Assembly (NCBI RefSeq): GCF_000313135.1
Contig: NW_004457707.1
Span: 13,918-38,245, forward strand
Reading direction: 5' to 3'
DNA length: 24,328 bases
From: Acanthamoeba castellanii str. Neff
Lineage: Eukaryota; Discosea; Longamoebia; Acanthamoebidae
In this document: positions 9,975 to 20,383 of the stretch, piece after piece
How positions within the stretch are numbered: the first letter of the stretch is position 1
Layout: each line of letters opens with the position of its first letter
Notes under the pieces: generated by a model
What the model saw: only the letters and a program-made list of their open reading frames with translations
Told to the model about the DNA's origin: nothing
The model's database searches: none
Translations under genes and position numbers: made by a program

Positions 9975-12900
9975 ATCATCATCATCTGTTCTTCTTCTGG
10001 CTCTACTTACGGCTGCGTACCCTGTATCGGCTGTGCAGCGATCTGTCGGGTTGTGACAACGTGTGGGAGATGGAGCTGGCGACCTCCACCTCGCGCCAGC
10101 TGACCGAGGAGCCCTTCCATTCGCTCAGGTGCTTGCACCCCGGCCCTGCTCGATTCTCCAGCTGACCTGTGGTGCTCACCCTGCGCGCGTGCCCACCCTG
10201 CCCACCAGCAATGCCATGTGGGCACCCGACGGCAATTATTTCGTGGCCGTCAAGGTTCAGCGCCTCCTCTCTCTCCCCTTTGACGTGGCAATGGCTTACA
10301 CGCACACAACCGCACACGCACAGTGGTACACGTCCACCCGGTCGATTCCGGCCGGCGAGCTCTGGCGGTACCCCGTCGGCGGCGTGAAGAAGGATGGCGG
10401 CGAGCGGCTCGTGGGGCGCGTCACGCCCTCTTCCCAGATCGGCCCCCAGGAGCCCTTCTACTCGCCCGATGGCCAGTTCGTCTACTACAGGCACGACACC
10501 ACCACCAGCTCCACTTCCCCACTGGAGGAATTCAATGAATGCTTACGTCCCTTGCCCCCACACATACACGACACACGACACACGACACACACACACACAC
10601 ACGACACACACACCGCACACACGACACACAGTGAGAACGAGAGGGATTCGACGTATTGGAACTACAACAAGGACCCGCACGCCGGCATCTTCGCGATCAG
10701 CAGGCTCAACCTGTCGACCAAGGCCTCGGAGCAACTCGCTGGCGGTCCCGGAGGGGTGCGCTCGGCCTCCACGCGCGCAGTGTTGTCCCGGACCACTACA
10801 GCCCTGTGTGCTCACCCCCCCCCACCCCCCAACTTCTGCGCAGGCTGCTCGCCCCGTTCTGTCCAAGGATGGCAAGACGCTCGCCTTCATCCGCCGCATC
10901 TACGAAAACACGACCCTTGTCGTCAAGGACCTCGAGACCGGTACCCGCCACACGCGCCGCACAACACACGCCGCACAACACACACCGCACACGACGCGCG
11001 TGATTCAATATTAATTCCTACTGACGTGGCGGGGCAGGCAACGAGAAGATCGTGTACAGGCTGTTGGATTTTGATCAGCAGGAGTCGTCTGCCCCGTGCG
11101 GCATCTACCCCAGCTTCGCCTTCATCAACAACGACGCCGAGGTGCTCATCTGGGTCAAGGGCGGCAAATTTGCCAGGTTGGGCACCCAGCAGCTCCCTCC
11201 TATTGCCCTTCATTCTTTTGGAGCACATTTTAGCGATGCTGTCGGTGTGCTGACGTGTAAAGTAATTCTCTCCCGGTGTAGGATTAACCTTGCGACTGGC
11301 CAAGCCACCGACGTCCCCTTCACCATCAACGTTGAGCTGCCTGTCGCCGACACCGTGCGAACCAGCGTCGACCTCACCGAGACGTACTTGTTTCCACCAA
11401 CTCCACTATATTCTCTTTCTTTTATTACAATTATTTATTATTATTTTATTATTATTATCTCAATAAATAAATAAATAACGAGTAGTTATACTTATTTTGT
11501 TGGTTTGCTGCAGCTACTCGGCCGGACCCAATACGACCTTCGGCGTCAAGGTGTCGAACTGGGCCTCGTTTGTGACGGTGCTGAACCAGAACTACGTCGC
11601 CTACACCGCCCTCGGCAAGACCTACTGTACGGCTGTGCCCTGCCGTCCCCTCTTTTTTCCCTTCTCCTGCGCGCGCTGGTCTCTGGGACTCATGCGTGCG
11701 TGCGTGGCAGGGAAATCGCTGCCCGCGGGCGCCGCCAGGGAACTCCTGCCCGCGCAGACGGCCGCGTTCGAGTTTCATCCGTCGTTCAACCGCGACGGCA
11801 GCCAGATCGTGCACGTGCTCTGGGACGACGTCACCCTCTCCACCATCCAGATCGTCGCAATTGACCTCCAGACCGGCGCTGTGGGCGAGGTGAGCAATCT
11901 CGCGCTGCCGACCGGGCGTTACGGATTCCCCAAGTTCTCGCCCGTGGACGACGATAAGCTGGTCTACCAGCGCTATGGCGGCGACTCCCTCAGCGGATCC
12001 CAGTACTCCCGCAATGCCGGAATCTACATCGCCACCAAGACCGCTCAAGGTAGTCACTCTCTCGATCATGCCGTGTGTGCCGTGCGTGTCGTGTGTTGTG
12101 CGTTGTGCGTGTCGTGCGTCGTGTGTCGTGTGTGTCGTGTGTCGTGTGTTGTGCGTGTCGTGCGTTTCGTGCGTGTCGCTCCTGACGGTTGTGACAGGGT
12201 GGACGTCGAGCCTGCTGACCGCCAGCGGCGACAGCCCGTCGTTCTCGGCCGACGGCAAGTCGGTGCTGGTCCAGCGCGGGTACTACCCGCAGGTCCAGCT
12301 GGTCAAGATCGAGATCGCCACCGGCAAGGCCCAGGTGCTCGCCCAGAGCAAGTACGCGTCGGCCCTGCACGTCGCGCCCGACGAGAGCGTCGTCGCCTTC
12401 ACCGAATTCTACCAACTCTACGTCACCCCGCTCGACGGTACAGGTCGGCCCGTACGCCCGCATTGCGCTCAAGTGGTCTCGTCATCTGATGGTGAGTGGG
12501 CGCTGCTGGCAGGCGAGAAGAAGCCGGTGTCGGTGTCGTCCAGGCCCGGCCACCAGCCGTCGCGCCTGCAGCGCGCGTCGGCCAACGGCCTGCACTACGT
12601 GACCTGGGCCAAGAACGGCGAGGGCAAGTGGGACCTACTCTGGATCCACGCCTCCGAAGCCTACCGCGTCTCTACGCAGCAGGCACGTCGCTCACCGCCA
12701 TCATCGCTCTCACTAACGTTGGTTGCTTGGTTGGTTGTGATGGGTGTGGCCAGGCGTTGGCGTGCGACAACATGGACTTTGACTGCGTGAAGGGGAAGAC
12801 CACGGCCTACGATCTCAGCTTCCAGGCGACTGTCGGCACCGCTGCCACGTTCGTGTGCTTCGACAACGTACGCATGGATGTTGGTCGCGCGGTGTGCGCG

Positions 12901-14844
12901 GTGTTTGTTTGCGGCTCACTCGACATTTCACATTTTCTTTTGTAATCTTGTCTTCAGGTGACGTTGGTGACTATGGCCACGCCCAACCAGACGCCGGAGT
13001 CGGTCATCACTGATGCCCGCATCGTCGTCAACGGGGAGCGCATCCAAGCCGTACGCCGCCTCTGCTTTATTTCCTCTTTTTCACCGCACACGCACACGCA
13101 CACGCACACGCACACGCACACGCACACGCACACGCACACGCACACGCACACGCACACGCACACGCACACGCGACACTGATTATTGCGTGTAGTTGGGTCC
13201 TATGACCGACGTCCCGTGCCCGGCTGGCGCCGAGCCGAGAGACATGGCGGGCGCCGTGGTGCTGCCGGGATTCATCGACGTCCACGCCCACTGGGCCGGT
13301 GGTGGCGACTGGTTCGTGGAGCAGAGCTGGGAGTTCCTGGCCAATCTGGCCTTTGGCGTGACGACCCTCCACAATCCGTCTGCCGACACCGAGTACGCAC
13401 GCATTATATATCTTCTATTTTTATTCTTATATCTTTTTCTTCTTATTTTTATTCATTTCATTATTACTTTTTATTATTACTTAATTATTGGTTCGTGCAG
13501 GGCCGTGTTTTCGGATGCCGAGCTGGTCCAAAGCGGCAAGAAGATCGGCCCGCGCATCTTCAGCACCGTACGGCCCCCACCGCTGTGACTTTCCCGCGCG
13601 TGTCGTGTGTTGTGTTGTGTCGTGTCGTGTCATGCGGGCCGTGTTGCCGACCGATGGCGATGGGTGGGCAGGGCACGGTGATCTACGGCGGCGGCGGACC
13701 GCTGCACTGCGAGATCGACAGCATCGAGGACGCGCGAACGGCGCTGCGGCGGTTGAAGGCCTACGGCGCCTTCTCGGCCAAGTCCTACAACCAGCCGTGC
13801 CGCGCCGCCCGCCAGCAGCTCCTCCAGGTACTCCCCCACTCGTCAAACGCAAACGCAAACGCAAACGCAAACGCAAACGCAAACGCAAACGCAAACGCTA
13901 ACATTACAAACCAAACGAAACACGAAACACGAAACAGGCTGCGCGCGAGTTGGGCATGGACGTGGTGCCGGAGGGCGGGATGATGTTCTACTGGAACCTG
14001 AACCAGATCGTGGACGGCCACACGACCATCGAGCACTCGCTGCCCATGGCCCCGCTCTACAAGGACGTGGTGACCCTGTTCGCCCAGTCCGGCACGGCCT
14101 GGACCCCGACCCTCATCGTCAACTACGGGGGCCTCTGGGGCGAGGAGTACTGGTACCAGGCGACGAACGTGTGGGAGGACCCGCGGCTCATGCGGTTCGC
14201 GCCCAACGCGCCGGTCATGGCGCGGTCGCTCCGCCGGGAGAAGGCCCAGGCGCCGTGGGACTACCACCACTTCTCCACCGCCAAGTCCGTCGCGGCCGTG
14301 TTCAACGCCGGCGGGCTCGTCCAGACCGGCGCCCACGGCCAACAGCAGGTACCCTAGCTACCTGTGATTTCCATCTCTCTTCATTCTTGCCATACCATGA
14401 ATGATGCTCTCTGACGTGTGCGGCGTGTGCGTGTGCGGCATGTGCGGCGTGTGCGGCGGCGCAGGGTATCGGCTTCCATTGGGAGATGCTGATGATGGAG
14501 CAGGGCGGTCTGACGCCCTACCAAGTGCTCTACACCGCCACGATGGGTACGGGCACCACTCCAATTCCCCCCCGCGCGCGCAGGTGCTCACCGGTTTGCC
14601 GGTGACAGCGGGCGCCAGGGCGCTGGGTCTGGACAAGAGCCTGGGCTCGCTGGAGGCGGGCAAGCTGGCCGACCTGATCTTCTTCGACGCCGCCAGCAGC
14701 CCGCTGACCAACACGTCGTTCGCGCGCGACGTCAAGTACGTCATGCTCGACGGCCGCCTCTACGACGCGCAGACCATGGACCAGATCCTGCCCGTCGCCC
14801 GGCCCCTGCCGCCCGGCCCCGTCCTCAACACGCCCTCTCTCTAA
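9154..14844 (+). CDS. Membrane-anchored TolB/PD40 beta-propeller fused to an amidohydrolase
   Basis: Predicted metal-dependent hydrolase; substrate unknown. Twenty-one exons join in phase to 1183 residues: 9154-9363, 9517-9708, 9806-9894, 10039-10128, 10209-10254, 10324-10490, 10632-10755, 10844-10940, 11038-11176, 11282-11383, 11514-11626, 11711-12049, 12198-12682, 12754-12867, 12958-13050, 13193-13392, 13501-13567, 13672-13827, 13938-14348, 14465-14546, 14609-14844. One hydrophobic segment (residues ~30-54) makes a type II anchor, so the rest should be lumenal or extracellular. PD40 units follow to ~770 (ISPDGQQILFD-like, YSPDGKKIIFTS, APDGNYF, YSPDGQFVYYS, LSKDGKTLAFI). The amidohydrolase domain has HAH at 831/833, Lys926 in FSAKSYNQP as candidate carboxylated lysine, His974 in TTIEH, His1074 in GAHGQQQG, then AGARALGLD and LEAGKLADL. 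Bacterial proteins share this order. Three introns need GC donors. Confidence 0.9.
9391..9510 (+). repeat. AT-rich (AATAAATA)n intron filler
   Basis: Almost pure A/T sequence of aataaataaatatataat type fills the first intron of the amidohydrolase gene and ends at the acceptor gtgcag at 9516. Flanking exons are GC-rich. Confidence 0.85.
9895..10038 (+). other. GC-AG intron, 144 nt, in frame and stop-free, with an ATC/TCA triplet expansion
   Basis: Family alignment requires KKIIFTS to run directly into DLSGCDNVWEM, which is achieved only by splicing AG|GCACGACC to gtgcag|C. No GT donor fits. The intron contains roughly 23 tandem tca/atc triplets from about 9917. Its length is 48 codons and the host frame stays open through it as a poly-Ser run, so retention would insert 48 residues without frameshift. 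Confidence 0.7.
10491..10631 (+). other. GC-AG intron, 141 nt, in frame and stop-free, with a CACAC repeat
   Basis: Splicing AG|GCACGACA to cacacag|T restores FVYYS followed by ENERDSTYWNYNKDPHAG, matching the bacterial family pattern YYS-x-D...EYNKDP. The only GT in the first part (at 10546) gives the wrong phase. The intron is 47 codons long and open in the host frame; its second half is a Thr/His-coding acac tract. Confidence 0.65.
12683..12753 (+). other. GC-AG intron, 71 nt
   Basis: CAG|GCACGTCG to ggccag|GCG joins EAYRVSTQQ to ALACDNMDFD in phase 0, as in related proteins. A branch-like cactaac lies about 40 nt before the acceptor. The first five bases, GCACG, match the two other GC donors of this gene. 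Confidence 0.6.
13086..13170 (+). repeat. Hexanucleotide microsatellite (GCACAC)14
   Basis: About fourteen nearly perfect gcacac units fill the amidohydrolase intron between exons ending at 13050 and starting at 13193. Alternating purine/pyrimidine throughout. Confidence 0.9.
13845..13898 (+). repeat. Hexanucleotide microsatellite (AAACGC)9
   Basis: Nine perfect aaacgc units lie in the amidohydrolase intron 13828-13937, followed by a looser aaacacgaaac run before the acceptor. Confidence 0.93.
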
Positions 14845-15186
14845 GCGCCTCTGATGACCAGTCGTGTATGGTTGTGTTGGAAAAACACGAATATGTTGCG
14901 TATGCGAGGCTCATATGCGGAGTAGGGGACTATGTTCATTCAAGGCAAAGGTGTGACACGTGTGCTTCATGTGTTTCGCCGTGGCCTCAGTCTCGTGTTG
15001 GTAGAGAGGGAATAGAGGGGGAGGTAATGAGTAGTGGTGTGTGGGTGTTGCGATGTGGTGTGTGGTGTGCGGTGTGTAGTGTAGTGAGGTCCACACGCTC
15101 GCACGCACGTTCATTTCTTCGTGGGTGGTGGTGCTGCGGTGGGCCTCGTGGGGGGTGCAGCAGTCAAGCTGACTGACGGCTGCAAC
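14845..15186. other. Convergent intergenic region
   Basis: This 342-nt stretch separates the 3' ends of the amidohydrolase gene (+) and fucosyltransferase-like gene A (-). It contains a G/T-rich part (about 15030-15090, tgtgtggtgtgcggtgtg) and no coding or RNA gene that I can support. Confidence 0.6.
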
Positions 15187-17809
15187 TCAAAATTCGCGAC
15201 AGAGTGAATCGGTGGAGTAGATCATGGCAGGCAGCTGCATCGAGTGGTCGTAGCAGGGCGCTCTGCACAACAGAAATATACGACGACGACGCTTACGCTC
15301 AATGCAAGCTCTGAATGCAGGTGTAGGACTACGGGACTTGAGGGGCTGTGGTGGGTGGCTTGTCGTACGCTTTTAGCTTGTCCCAGACGTAGACGCACGG
15401 CTCCGACATGAGCTTGCGCGCGCATACTCGCCGGTTCTTCATGATGGCGATCGGCTCCTGCTCCCACAAACCACCATGTCATGTCGTTAGCGCTCCCCAG
15501 CTGATGATCTCCTCAAGAAGAAGAAGACGAGGAAGTATACCTTGAACCCGCCAATGGCAGCCACGAGGCGACCGAACGTGGTGCCCCACAGCATCATGAA
15601 GTCGTCGCACGCCGTCAACAGGAACATCTCGCTCAACGCATTCCTCGTCCCTGCGTTTTGTTTTTTCCAACCGAAAGAAAGGCAGTGAGACAATAAATTA
15701 AACTACTCGTAGTCGACTGGCAGGCTGGATGCGGCGTACCCTCAATGCTGTTGCGCTCGATCTCGTCCGAGTCCAGGAAGAGCAGCTTCACGCCCCGCCG
15801 CTTCGACTCCCGCCCACCTCCCCGATTGATCGTCAGCCCTGCGCGCACCATTGATGTTAACATCTGATCCGATGAGATTTTGGGGAGTGCCCGCGCAGTC
15901 GTACCGGTGTCGTGTTGTCGCAGCAGCAGGGCAAACTTCTCGCGCCACTCCTTCCCCTCCGTGGCCAGGTACCACACCCTGTGGCCCGACGCCAGCCCGC
16001 ATTGGATCATCTGAATCTGTGTGGTGGTGGGTCGATAGGAGAGAGGGGGGGCGTCAGCGCATCAAACAGGGCGATGGCCCGGTGGGACCAGGGCTGCGCA
16101 CCATCAGTTCATCGGTGACAGGAATCTCTGGGTGAGTAGTCCGCAGATGAATGCCCAGGATTCCTTCGTTTCTGTAGTGTGCGTGGCACAGGAGGTCAGC
16201 CACCGCGTCTGTTTTTTGAAGAATGAAGCTAGGTCGCTGGTGGTAACGTACTTGTAGGGTCCGAAGATACGGTCGCGCATGCTCTCGGTGGTGTGCCTGA
16301 TGTCGCGCGTCGGGTGGATGACGCGCAGGGCGTTGGCCAGCACGTAGAGCAGCTGGTCATGGAACGGCCTGAGCACACGGTTGATGTTGTCGTGGTGGCC
16401 GTTGTTGAGCAGGAACGTCGCAAAGTAGTCCCAGTGGTCGATGTAGACCCACTCGACATCGCGCTCCCACTCGTACAGGTCCTCGCACACGCCCGCCCCG
16501 GCAAAGTCCGAAAATTTCTTGGTCTGCACCACAGAACCACACGCACATGCACCAACCGGGTGTCAGCCAGGCTCTTATGTCGGGTGTTGCGATCAGATGA
16601 CGCACAGTATTGGTGGCGCTGGCGCGCTGGAATCGGGCGCGGAGCGGGGCGGCGAGGTCCCACTGGATGCCGTGCGGCGGGGTGAAGAGCTCCCGATGGT
16701 CGATGTTGGCCACGCGCGGAGGAGGACCCACAAAGTCCTTCCGCCGCGAGATCTCCACGTCCACCGCCTCCGGCCAGTCCACTGCACCCAACAACATCCC
16801 TCGGGGTGAGCCTACGTTCTCCAAAGGGTGGTAGTGGCGGTGGGGTGGCGGTGGGGTGGCGGTGGGGTGGTGGGGCGGTGGGGGTACCCAGGATGGCGCG
16901 CTCGGACATGAGGGCGAGCACGAAGGTCGAGACCAACACTTGAATCCTGCAGTGAAGTGTCTTTGATGAGCTGTGGTCGAGAGTGGAGAGAAGGAGATGG
17001 TGGTGGGGTTTCTACGCACTTGTTGCCATAGCCGTACTCCGGGCTGGCCGCGAAGACGAGGTACCGGGCGGGCAGCTCGCCGTTGAGGATGCGCTGGTGG
17101 AGAACGGCGTACTGGGCAATGAGGTCCTTCAGGCTCGTGACGTTTTGTAGCGACCTCCTCCCTGTTCGTTCAGGCAAACGATTGTTTTGAGTCCCAGAAG
17201 AGGAAACAAGAAGATGATGTCTGAAAGCAAGTAGAGGAAGAAGGAAAAGAAGGAGAGAATTGGGGTTGATTGGGGGGGGGGAGTTGCGAACCATCATTGA
17301 CTTGTGGAAGGGTGATGGGGAAGGTGAGGTCGGTGAGGTGTCTCAGGTTCCACTCCCAGGGGAGGGGCTTGACGAAGTGGTCGCGAAAGTCTTGCGTCTG
17401 TACCTCGGCGAAGCGCTTGAGCCCGCGTCGCTCGTGCGGCCGCAGCTCGGCCAGCCCGGAGCCGCCATCGGGCGGGGCCAGCAGCTCCCGCTTGGCGTGG
17501 TCGCGCTCCCATCGTCGGAAGTTGTCAGACCCGTCCTCGCCAATGTCATTTCCCCCAACGATCGAGAACGTCATCCAACGACCTCCACCTCGGACGCCAT
17601 TGTGCTGTTGTTCAAGACAAGAACACATTAATTGTTGTTGATGATGATTATGATGAGGTTATTCTAGGCCCCTCCTTCTTGTTCAACTGTTGGGGGGGAA
17701 GGGACGAAGGTACCACGGCGAGGCTGGGGCTGAAGGACACCAACATAATCGATGCGCTGAAGATGGCCAGCAGGGTCAGCATGACCACATGAATCCTCCT
17801 GGGCCCCAT
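15187..17809 (-). CDS. GT37-like (plant alpha-1,2-fucosyltransferase-like) glycosyltransferase, copy A
   Basis: Predicted Golgi type II glycosyltransferase moving fucose from GDP-fucose to a glycan; acceptor unknown. Twelve exons join in phase to 537 residues, close to plant GT37 enzymes: 17809-17714, 17604-17292, 17161-17020, 16946-16888, 16781-16606, 16523-16252, 16171-16102, 16016-15905, 15838-15740, 15650-15541, 15457-15369, 15262-15187. Residues 1-32 form a short basic start and signal anchor. Then come YLVFAASPEYGYGNK (family pattern Y.VF..C..YGLGNR), VLVSTFVLALMSERAIL and VDWPEA, GILGIHLRTTHPEIPVT at 356-372 (the HxR-type GDP-fucose motif), VWYLATE, VKLLFLDSDE, ALSEMFLLTACDDFMMLWGTTFG (the family's 'LS..D.L..T..STFG' region), and SEPC at 501-504, recalling the GT37 EPCFH end. 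Assignment is from recalled motifs; GT11 or protein O-fucosyltransferase relatives are alternatives. Confidence 0.7.
16837..16885 (+). repeat. G-rich 11-nt repeat (GCGGTGGGGTG)3 with following G tracts
   Basis: Three gcggtggggtg units continue into further GGGG/GGGGG runs within the intron of copy A between exons ending at 16888 and starting at 16781. The G-rich strand is the template strand and has enough G tracts for a quadruplex. Confidence 0.75.
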
Positions 17810-18296
17810 GGACGGCGTCGTTGGGTGTGAGCGGTGGGCGGCTGCGGTTGAGGCTGCTGTCTCTACGGGCTACGACTGAGGGCAACAACAGTTGGCACCT
17901 TGGCCGGTTCTTGTTTCCGACGCGTTCTTTTTGGATCACAAATATCTAAAAAAGGAATATGCAGTTGGTATATCTAAAAAAGGAATATGCCGACCAATCC
18001 ACTATCACAAAAAAAAGGTGAAAAAAAATATGAAACATAAATCAAAGGGAACTACGCACATGACAACCGCCCTGCTTGGGTCGTTGCTCTTTTTGCGTGG
18101 TGTCCGCATCAGCAGCAGATCCAGCGGACCGAGAAGCAGAACCCAGAAGAAGGTTTGGTGACCAACGCGAGTGTAGAAGGATAGGGCGCCTCGTGCGGTA
18201 GTGCGAAATAAATAATAAATAATAAATAATCCCGGGAGTGTGGTGGGTCGGAGGAACGCTTCCTCGTTGCGCGTAATGGATTATGTGGTAGTGCGC
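17810..18296. other. Upstream region of fucosyltransferase-like copy A / 3' flank of copy B
   Basis: This 487-nt gap lies between the tandem copies. Beyond the direct repeat listed separately it contains an A-rich block (about 18006-18050) and an aataaataataaataat tract (about 18207-18230). No gene is supported in it. Confidence 0.6.
17942..17990. repeat. Perfect 21-nt direct repeat with CArG-like core, offset 28 nt
   Basis: The sequence atatctaaaaaaggaatatgc occurs at 17942-17962 and identically at 17970-17990, about 130-180 nt before the start codon of copy A. On the coding strand each contains CCTTTTTTAG, one base from the CArg-box consensus CC(A/T)6GG. Binding by a MADS/SRF protein is inference only. 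Confidence 0.8.
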
Positions 18297-20336
18297 TCAG
18301 AACTCGCGACAAGGCGCATCGGAGGAGTAGAGCATGGAGGGCAGCTGCATTGAGTTACTGTAGCACGGTGCTCTGCACGCGACACGCACACGCACACGGT
18401 CGACAGAGATGTGAAATGTGTGGGTGGTGGATGTGAATGAAATAGTGGGCGGCCCGCGTACGATTGGAGCTGGTCCCATGTGTAAATGCATGGCTCTGAC
18501 GTGAGCTTGCGCACGCACAACTGCTGATGCTTCATCACTGTGATCGGCTCCTGCTCACAGCGCCCCTAGTTCGTCAGCTCCGGGCTCGTTTGTCACATAT
18601 GGGCAGTGCCGGGGGAAGTTCACCTTGAATCCGCCAATGGCGGACACGAGGCGACCGAACGTGGTGCCCCACAGCATCATGAAGTCGTCGCACGCCGTCA
18701 ATAGGAACATATCGCTCAACGCGTTCCTCGCCCCTGCAGTCACACACGGATGCCAGCACCACCAGCAGCAGAGTCACTATGAGAAAGGGCCGTAGGCAAT
18801 GCTGTCATTGCGTAGTGAGCCGGCACCTTCGATGCTGTTGCGCTTCGTGACGTTGCGATCGAGGAAGAGGAGCTTCACCCGGCGGCGGGGCTCCGGCCTA
18901 TCGGTTCCACTCAGAGAACCGAAGTCATCGACCGCAAGCCCTGTTAAGTGTCGACACAAACAACAGACCATGTGTGAGGTGGATTGGGAGGAGGGAGGGC
19001 TGAACTGGACGTCGTACCGGTATCGTGCTGGCGAAGAAGCTCGGCGAACCTGTTGTACCATATCTTGTCCTCCGTGGCCAGGTACCACACCTTGTAGCCC
19101 GAGGTCAGCCCACAGCGGATCATCTGGACCTGCACATTCCAGGCGCCCATTGGACGTATGAGTCAATCGGCACATCTTCCGCCGAAAAAAAGGGGGCGGG
19201 TACTATGAGAGATGGGGTGACAGGGATCTCGGGGTGGCTGGTTCGCAGATGAATGCCCAGGATTCCTTCATTCCTGCCCACTGGTGGTAAGCACCTTGTC
19301 GCATTCTGCCAAAGAATATCAAAAATGTAGTAACGAGAAGAGGCCTGCGCGGTACCTGTAGGGTGCGAAGAGGCGATCGCGCACGCTCTCCGTCGCCGAC
19401 TTGATGCTGAGCGTCGGGTGGATGATGCGCAGCGCGTTGGCCACCACATAGAGAAGCTGGTCGTGGAACGGCCTGAGCACCCGGTTTACGTTGTCGTGGT
19501 AGTCGTTGTTGAGCAGGAACGTCGCGAAGTAGTCCCAGCCGGCGATGTAGACCCACTCGACATCGTGCTCCCACTCGTACAGGTCCTCGCACACGCCGAC
19601 GGTGGGGAATTCCCGGAATCGCTTAGTCTATGAGGTGTGCGCGGGGCGAGGCGGGTGAGCGAGGGCCAGGGGTGTAAGGTGGTAATGATACGGGGAGGCC
19701 TGTGGGGAAAAGAGACGCACGGCGTTGGCCTGCTGAGCCTTCGTGAATCGGGAGCGGAGCGGTGCGGTGAGGTCCCACTGAACGCCGGGCGGCGGTTCGA
19801 ACAGATCGCGGTGGTCGAGGTTGGCCACCATGGGCGCAGCACCCTTGAAGTCCTTTCGGTGCGCTATCTGCACGTTGAGCGACTGGGGCCAATCAACTAC
19901 GTCCATAGCGCACACACCAAACTAGTTAACATGCACACACACTCGCGGCATAGCAGCGCAAGGAGAACAAGGCAGTGGCAGTCCCGCGTACTCAGGATGG
20001 CGCGCTCCGACATAAGAGCGAAAACGAAGGTCGACACCAGCACCTGAATCCTGGTAGAGACACGGCCAGAGAGTCAGCGAAGAACGAAGAAGAACGAAGA
20101 ACGAAGAAGAAAGCGTGAAGTCAAGGACTGAAGACATGCGTACTGTTGCCGTAGCCGTACTCGGGGTTGCTCACGAACACCACGTATCGCGGGGGCAGCT
20201 CGCCGCTGAGGATGCGCTGGTGGAGAACGGCGTACTTGGCCATGAGGTCGTCCAGGCTCGCCACATCCCGGAGCCACCGCCCTCCTGCTCTTGCAGTTTC
20301 GTGTCAGAGATCAGAGTCAGCACCGACGTGTTGTAC

Positions 20337-20383
<47 letters not shown>

